Below, in pieces: positions 59,513 to 64,000 of a stretch of 64,000 nt of DNA. Numbering within the stretch: position 1 is the first letter of the stretch; the number at the start of each line of letters is the position of its first letter. The DNA comes from Diospyros lotus (Eukaryota; Streptophyta; Magnoliopsida; Ericales; Ebenaceae). Position numbers and translations under genes: made by a program. The notes beneath the pieces were generated by a model. That model searched no databases, was not told the DNA's origin, and was given only the letters and a program-made list of their open reading frames with translations. Location of the stretch: contig NC_068352.1 of the NCBI RefSeq assembly GCF_014633365.1, positions 1,302,001 to 1,366,000 on the forward strand. Reading direction: 5' to 3'.

Positions 59513-60401
59513 CTATATATAAATATATTTATTCTATTTACCATAAAAGATATAAAAAATAATCTATTCTATATATTTATATATATATAAATATATAGAT
59601 TTAGAGTTCATGATGTCTTGCCCTACCCTGCCTACCTTACCAAATTTTATTAAAGAATAGGTTTGAGGCGCCCTACCCTATCAAGGTACAAGACAAAATA
59701 TGGGGTATTGAGATTCGAGGTTGAGGACAAGATAAGCTTGCCTCATCTCTGTCGTGCCCCATTGCCAACCCTAACTTCACCGATTACATTGGCTTCAAAA
59801 TTCTATTTGGACCTAACTCAACCCACAAAAAAGATCTTTCACAATATTAGAGGCAAATCAATTTTATTTGGAATTGAATTACTTAATTTGTTTAAGATTT
59901 ATCTGCTAGGATTACAAGATTAAACTTAAGTAAAATTTGGAGGTGAAAGGTAACATAGTGAAATACACCAAGCCGAAAAGTAAACCCAACATACACGTGT
60001 CACTTGTATGATTTCCAAATATATAGATTAATGAGTTTTGTTAATCATTACAAGTTTGGCAAAACATTTTGTCACCTTAGACATGGGCACAACTCAACAA
60101 ATAAATAAAATGCAACATAATAATGCCTTTCAGATAAAGTATGATTAATTTTGAATAAAATTATTATGAAATTTACCTGATATTACGTTAATTTATAAGA
60201 ATTATTTACAAATGAGTAAATAAAATGAAAAAGACATAAAACCCGACAGTTTTTTCATTTTTTTTACTTTTAAAATTGTTCAAAAAATATTTACTTTGTC
60301 AATAAAATTTGACAAAGTAAAATTATAAATATATTTTGTTTATAAATATCAAAATTTACTTTGTCAATAAAATTTGAACTTATAATCTCTAAATTACAAT
60401 C
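59513..60401. other. AT-rich intergenic DNA
   Basis: No gene or element supported. Confidence 0.45.
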
Positions 60402-60406
60402 AATTT

Positions 60407-60632
60407 TGTAACATTCCATATCGAGCAATAGCAAGGATTAGGACAACTTATCCTGATGGGTCTACGTAAACTTCCCAAGAGGTCACCAATCCTTTAGTTT
60501 CCCCAGTTCAAACACCCTTAATCTGGGAGTTCTTTACCTATATTTAGCCCAAAAGGTATTTAGATGGTATTATTTTTTTCCTTACTTATTCTCGATATAT
60601 ACTATCATTCTCTGGATTCTTGGGATATTACA
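60407..60632 (-). mobile_element. Solo Cassandra LTR with AATTT target duplication
   Basis: 226 bp, TGTAACATTCC...GGGATATTACA, co-linear with the Cassandra LTRs at 9200 and 9613, including the 5S-rRNA-like segment (about 60480-60535, minus strand). AATTT occurs at 60402-60406 and 60633-60637. The element was reduced to one LTR by recombination. Confidence 0.9.
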
Positions 60633-60637
60633 AATTT

Positions 60638-61096
60638 AAGAGTAATATTTTTATTCACTACAACTGTCGACACTACCCTAATAAACTTTTACGATAATAT
60701 GATTTGTGCACTAACTTTTGACTCTCACCAAATTATAAATACTTCTTCAAGGAATTAACAATATTTCTTCATAAATTATCAATTATTTTTTAATAATTAT
60801 TATAGTTGCCAAAATGCAACACTAAATTTACAATCGAGAAAAAAATGTTTGTCTTGATCTTCTAATTTTCAGGAGACTTGTAAAATATAAAACAATCAGG
60901 AGTATGAGATATCTCTTGGATGGACTTTTCAATGTTAAAATTAGTTTCAACGAAAAAAATAGATGTATTTTTAGGGAGTTTGTGTCCACATCATCCTTGT
61001 TTTTTTTATTTTTTTATTTACCTAATTGGCCACCTAATAATTGGCTCACATTAAGGGGCATCCATTTCACGTGAGTTGGGAGATTTTTTGTTTCAA
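60638..61096. other. Intergenic DNA
   Basis: Nothing recognised. Confidence 0.4.
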
Positions 61097-61620
61097 AGGT
61101 GGGCTACCTTTTTATAGCCACAAAAATTGTTGGATCACTTAGTATTATTCTCATCACACAAAATCTTTTAAAGTTAAAAATATAACTATAATTCTCTAAC
61201 CATGTAAACAAAATTGATTGTCCAATTATTTTTATTTTGTAAATGAAAAAGAAAATTTCACTAAAAATATTATAATTACAAAAATATTGCCATAAAAATT
61301 GTAAAAATTTATCAAAATATTTAATAATCATAGAATGCGAGGGAATATAAATAAGAATGGAATTCTCACAAAAGATTGTTTTGTTGCTACGAAGATATAG
61401 GACAACCCATTGCCAAGTGAAGAAAAGGTTTTTCATCACGAAATGGATGGAATTTTTTATATTTCATGGAATTGAAAAGTCAGAAGTCAAGTGATAATGT
61501 TTTTTTTTACCATCAACAATCTATTTAACACTGTTTGGGAGTCTTTGACAACTGAATTGTAGTTATTTGATAATTTAAGTTTGTTGGTAAGTAAATTCTA
61601 GGCAAATCTAGTGGTCGATT
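61097..61620 (+). repeat. Copy B of the terpene synthase upstream region, first part
   Basis: Matches 46530-47275 in order: GGGCTACCTTTTTATAGCCACAAAA, then ATTTAATAATCATAGAATGCGAGG, then CATCAACAATCTATTTAACACTGTTTGG and AAGTTTGTTGGTAAGTAAATTCTA. Estimated identity is around 80-90 percent by eye. Confidence 0.8.
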
Positions 61621-62556
61621 TCCATAGCCACAACGAGTTTAAGTGATTTAATATGGACTTGTTAGAGCATATTCCATGGCTTTAAATTTAGGAAATAACA
61701 TCCGTTCGCCTTATGCCAGAATTAAGAGTTGAGTAGGGTTCGAGGGAATAATTGGCATTCATAAGAATAAAATTTTATTTAGTATATATTTGGGTTATTC
61801 AAAAGGGTTCAATCATTTTGTATTTAAATATATGTATATATCCAGTGCCGTTAAATTTGGCACGGGTATTTGGATATCATCTAAAAATTTCCAATGGTAT
61901 TCCAATATAACATGGGGTATTCAAATCAATTAGCAGACATGTGAATGTGCAATTCGAATAAGTCAAATGGCATTTGTTTAGGCGATTCGAATCAACCAGA
62001 TAGCATTCGAATAACATAAGTAAAAGGTGAGTGATTCGAATAAAGGTAAGGGTGATTCAAATAGGATGTTTCACTGTATGAGAGTGATTCGAATGGATCA
62101 TGGCTGATTTGAATGGGTTTGGGAGCAAATAACGAATCATTTCATGGGCAATTCGGATGGGTTTGCGTATATATGAATAGGGTGATTCGAATAGCTAGTA
62201 TGTGATTCGGATTGCTTGAATTTTCAGTGTGTATATATCCCATTGAAGCCCAATTTTGACTATGATTTAGCCCGAATCTCACAAAACTCAAAAAATGAAA
62301 GTTGTAGATCTTTCTCTTGTAGTTCTATAAGATTTTGAATCACTTTAATCAGAGATAAGATGATAGAGTTATGCCTAGAATTCTAAAGAGTACTGTCAAT
62401 TCTGCCAGAATATGCGTTTTTCATTTGGGTTGTATACATATATGCGATTCAACTCAGCCAGGCATGATTCGAATGGAACAGGTATAAATATATATAAGAG
62501 TGATTCGAATCACTCTAGGGCTATTCGAATCATGTAGGGGTTATTCGAATCAGAGC

Positions 62557-62593
<37 letters not shown>

Positions 62594-63589
62594 GGAGAAG
62601 CGCTGCATCTTGAAATACAGAGAGACGAGCAAGGCCTTGTATCTCCATTAATCTAAAAAATATACCATTCACAGAAGGATTTTGGGTGTATCAAGCCCCA
62701 TTCGAGACTTCAAGGAGACCACGAGAATCAAGTAAAAAATTCTAAAGATACAACAGAAAAGAGGAATTGTTTATAACAACAGACATATATATACATATAT
62801 ATAATCCAACACAGAGACTAAAATGAAAAGGCTAATCAGGAGACTCACTCAAGAATGAATTAAGACACAGAATATTAAAGGAGAACGCGGACAACGAACT
62901 TGCCTGGAATGCGGAAATGATCTCAAGAATTTGTTTACCAGCTAAAGAGCTCTCTCTTCACCTCAATGGCAGAGAAGGCACATGGCAACAACACGAACAG
63001 TAATAAGGACAAGAAGAAAAGAATGCGTAAGAGGCGAAGGAGAAGAGCAATGGGACAGTGAATGAGAGACAAAAAGAGAAACACGACGCTGAAATGGGAG
63101 ATACGTTCTAGCAGAAAGTAAAAGGAGGATTGCAGAAAAGAATAGTCGCAGGTCTGCATTGGCCCCCCCGACAAAGACTGATTTTCCCTTTTCTTTTTTC
63201 ATAACATGCAAGCTTTTTAGGGCATTTTTGATATTTGATACATATCCTTATTTCAATTTTCTTTTTCTTATTCACATAAAAATTTAAATTCCTTTACCAT
63301 TGGGCCAAGCCCAACCCAACACTTATATAGCCCACCTGATAAACCCATTGACTCATTAACTAATTAATTGAGGTCCATTTCATTATTTCTTAATTTATTA
63401 AAAATTATATCCATATACTTATTTTCATGATTACATGAACCACAAAATGAAATTATATAAATCTAAAATTATTTCTATGCCATCAAAAAGATTTATCATC
63501 AAGTATTAAAATACTTAGACTCACATTTAAAATATCATTAAACTGATGTTTAAGTATTAGAATATCTAGGCCTACTCTAGAGTCGTTAG
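61621..63589. mobile_element. LTR-derived insertion splitting copy B
   Basis: This DNA is absent from copy A. It contains a GATTCGAAT palindromic motif array (61880-62550), a block (62230-62430) homologous to 3180-3340 of the first solo LTR (shared CTCAAAA..AAAGTTGTA.ATCTTTCTCTT), a (TA)n run at 62558-62588, and GGGCCAAGCCCAACCCAAC-type text near 63302. Precise ends and a target duplication were not found. Confidence 0.5.
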
Positions 63590-64000
63590 ATGTAAATTGA
63601 TACTTTACATGCCAACTTGATGTAACCTTATCCTTTGAGGATTATATCCCCAATTTTTGCAACGTCTCTATTTCTTTTATGTGCTATGTCCAATGAGCCC
63701 CTCCAATTGCATTATTCACCAATTTCAATACAGAGCTATGGTGAAGTACAACCACCTCGCTCAATTTGTGTAGATATTTTGAGGGATCCTCTATGATGAT
63801 ACCATTTAATTTGTCTAGTCACATCCACATGTCTAGTTATTTATATCTTCGCAATATATTTAGTTAACGTCTACTCACTCTTGACCTCAATCATCTAGAT
63901 TATCCATAAAACATTTTATCATAGCCACATGTCTCTCGTATAACACTTGTACTCCTAATTATTTTTTGTTTTACAGATCTTCTAGAGACTAAAAACTAAA
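63590..64000 (+). repeat. Copy B of the terpene synthase upstream region, second part
   Basis: Matches 47340-47520 and 47925-48170 (with part of copy A missing between), running off the window. In copy A the equivalent of 64000 lies about 450 bp before the terpene synthase ATG. Confidence 0.8.

Overview
This window looks like nuclear DNA of a flowering plant. It has a seven-exon TPS-a type terpene synthase with GT-AG introns, Cassandra-type elements with a 5S-rRNA-like LTR, a Tat-lineage Ty3/gypsy element with dual RNase H and an antisense gene, a Mutator-like element (MULE) with FAR1/MULE/OTU and plant-mobile-domain genes, a CACTA element, MITEs and a tRNA-derived SINE. There is no bacterial gene organisation. 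The species cannot be named from the sequence. Most of the window is transposon; the only host gene recognised is the terpene synthase.

Layout. 1-5.2 kb: the end of a TGTAATACC-type LTR, a MITE, and a solo LTR (2769-5203, target-site duplication ATAGG). 5857-18011: one 12.2-kb MULE with TIRs and a perfect 9-bp duplication TTTGTCAAC. It carries a decayed transposase plus OTU gene on + and a decayed plant-mobile-domain (PMD) gene on -. Three later insertions sit inside it: a Cassandra TRIM (9200-9837, ATCCA) in the OTU domain, a non-autonomous CACTA (11627-13113) in the PMD gene, and a 2.3-kb solo LTR (14817-17092, ATCAT) at the PMD 5' end.

19202-44415: a single 25.2-kb LTR-retrotransposon insertion (449-bp LTRs, duplication CTCCC) whose interior is present as three head-to-tail units of 7449, 7451 and 7450 bp. 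Each unit holds an N-terminally truncated gag-pol on +, a tandem-repeat block, and a three-exon antisense gene encoding 563 aa on -. A fourth, partial copy of the antisense exon 1 abuts the 5' LTR where PBS and 5' gag should be. Variants at the unit junctions have the hybrid pattern expected from unequal crossing-over between two 1034-bp direct repeats, and the units are far more alike than the two LTRs.

44.4-48.6 kb: a Tourist-like MITE, a SINE with a 16-bp target-site duplication, AT-rich DNA, and the upstream region of the terpene synthase. 48636-50989: a sesquiterpene-synthase-like gene with all hallmark motifs but one in-frame TAG and a partially duplicated exon 7. 51.3-53.5 kb: a non-autonomous element with about 600-bp TIRs. 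55225-57965: a solo LTR (ATTTT) inside a MITE. 60407-60632: a solo Cassandra LTR (AATTT). From about 61.1 kb to the window end the upstream region of the terpene synthase appears a second time, broken by LTR-derived DNA, which predicts another terpene synthase just past 64 kb.
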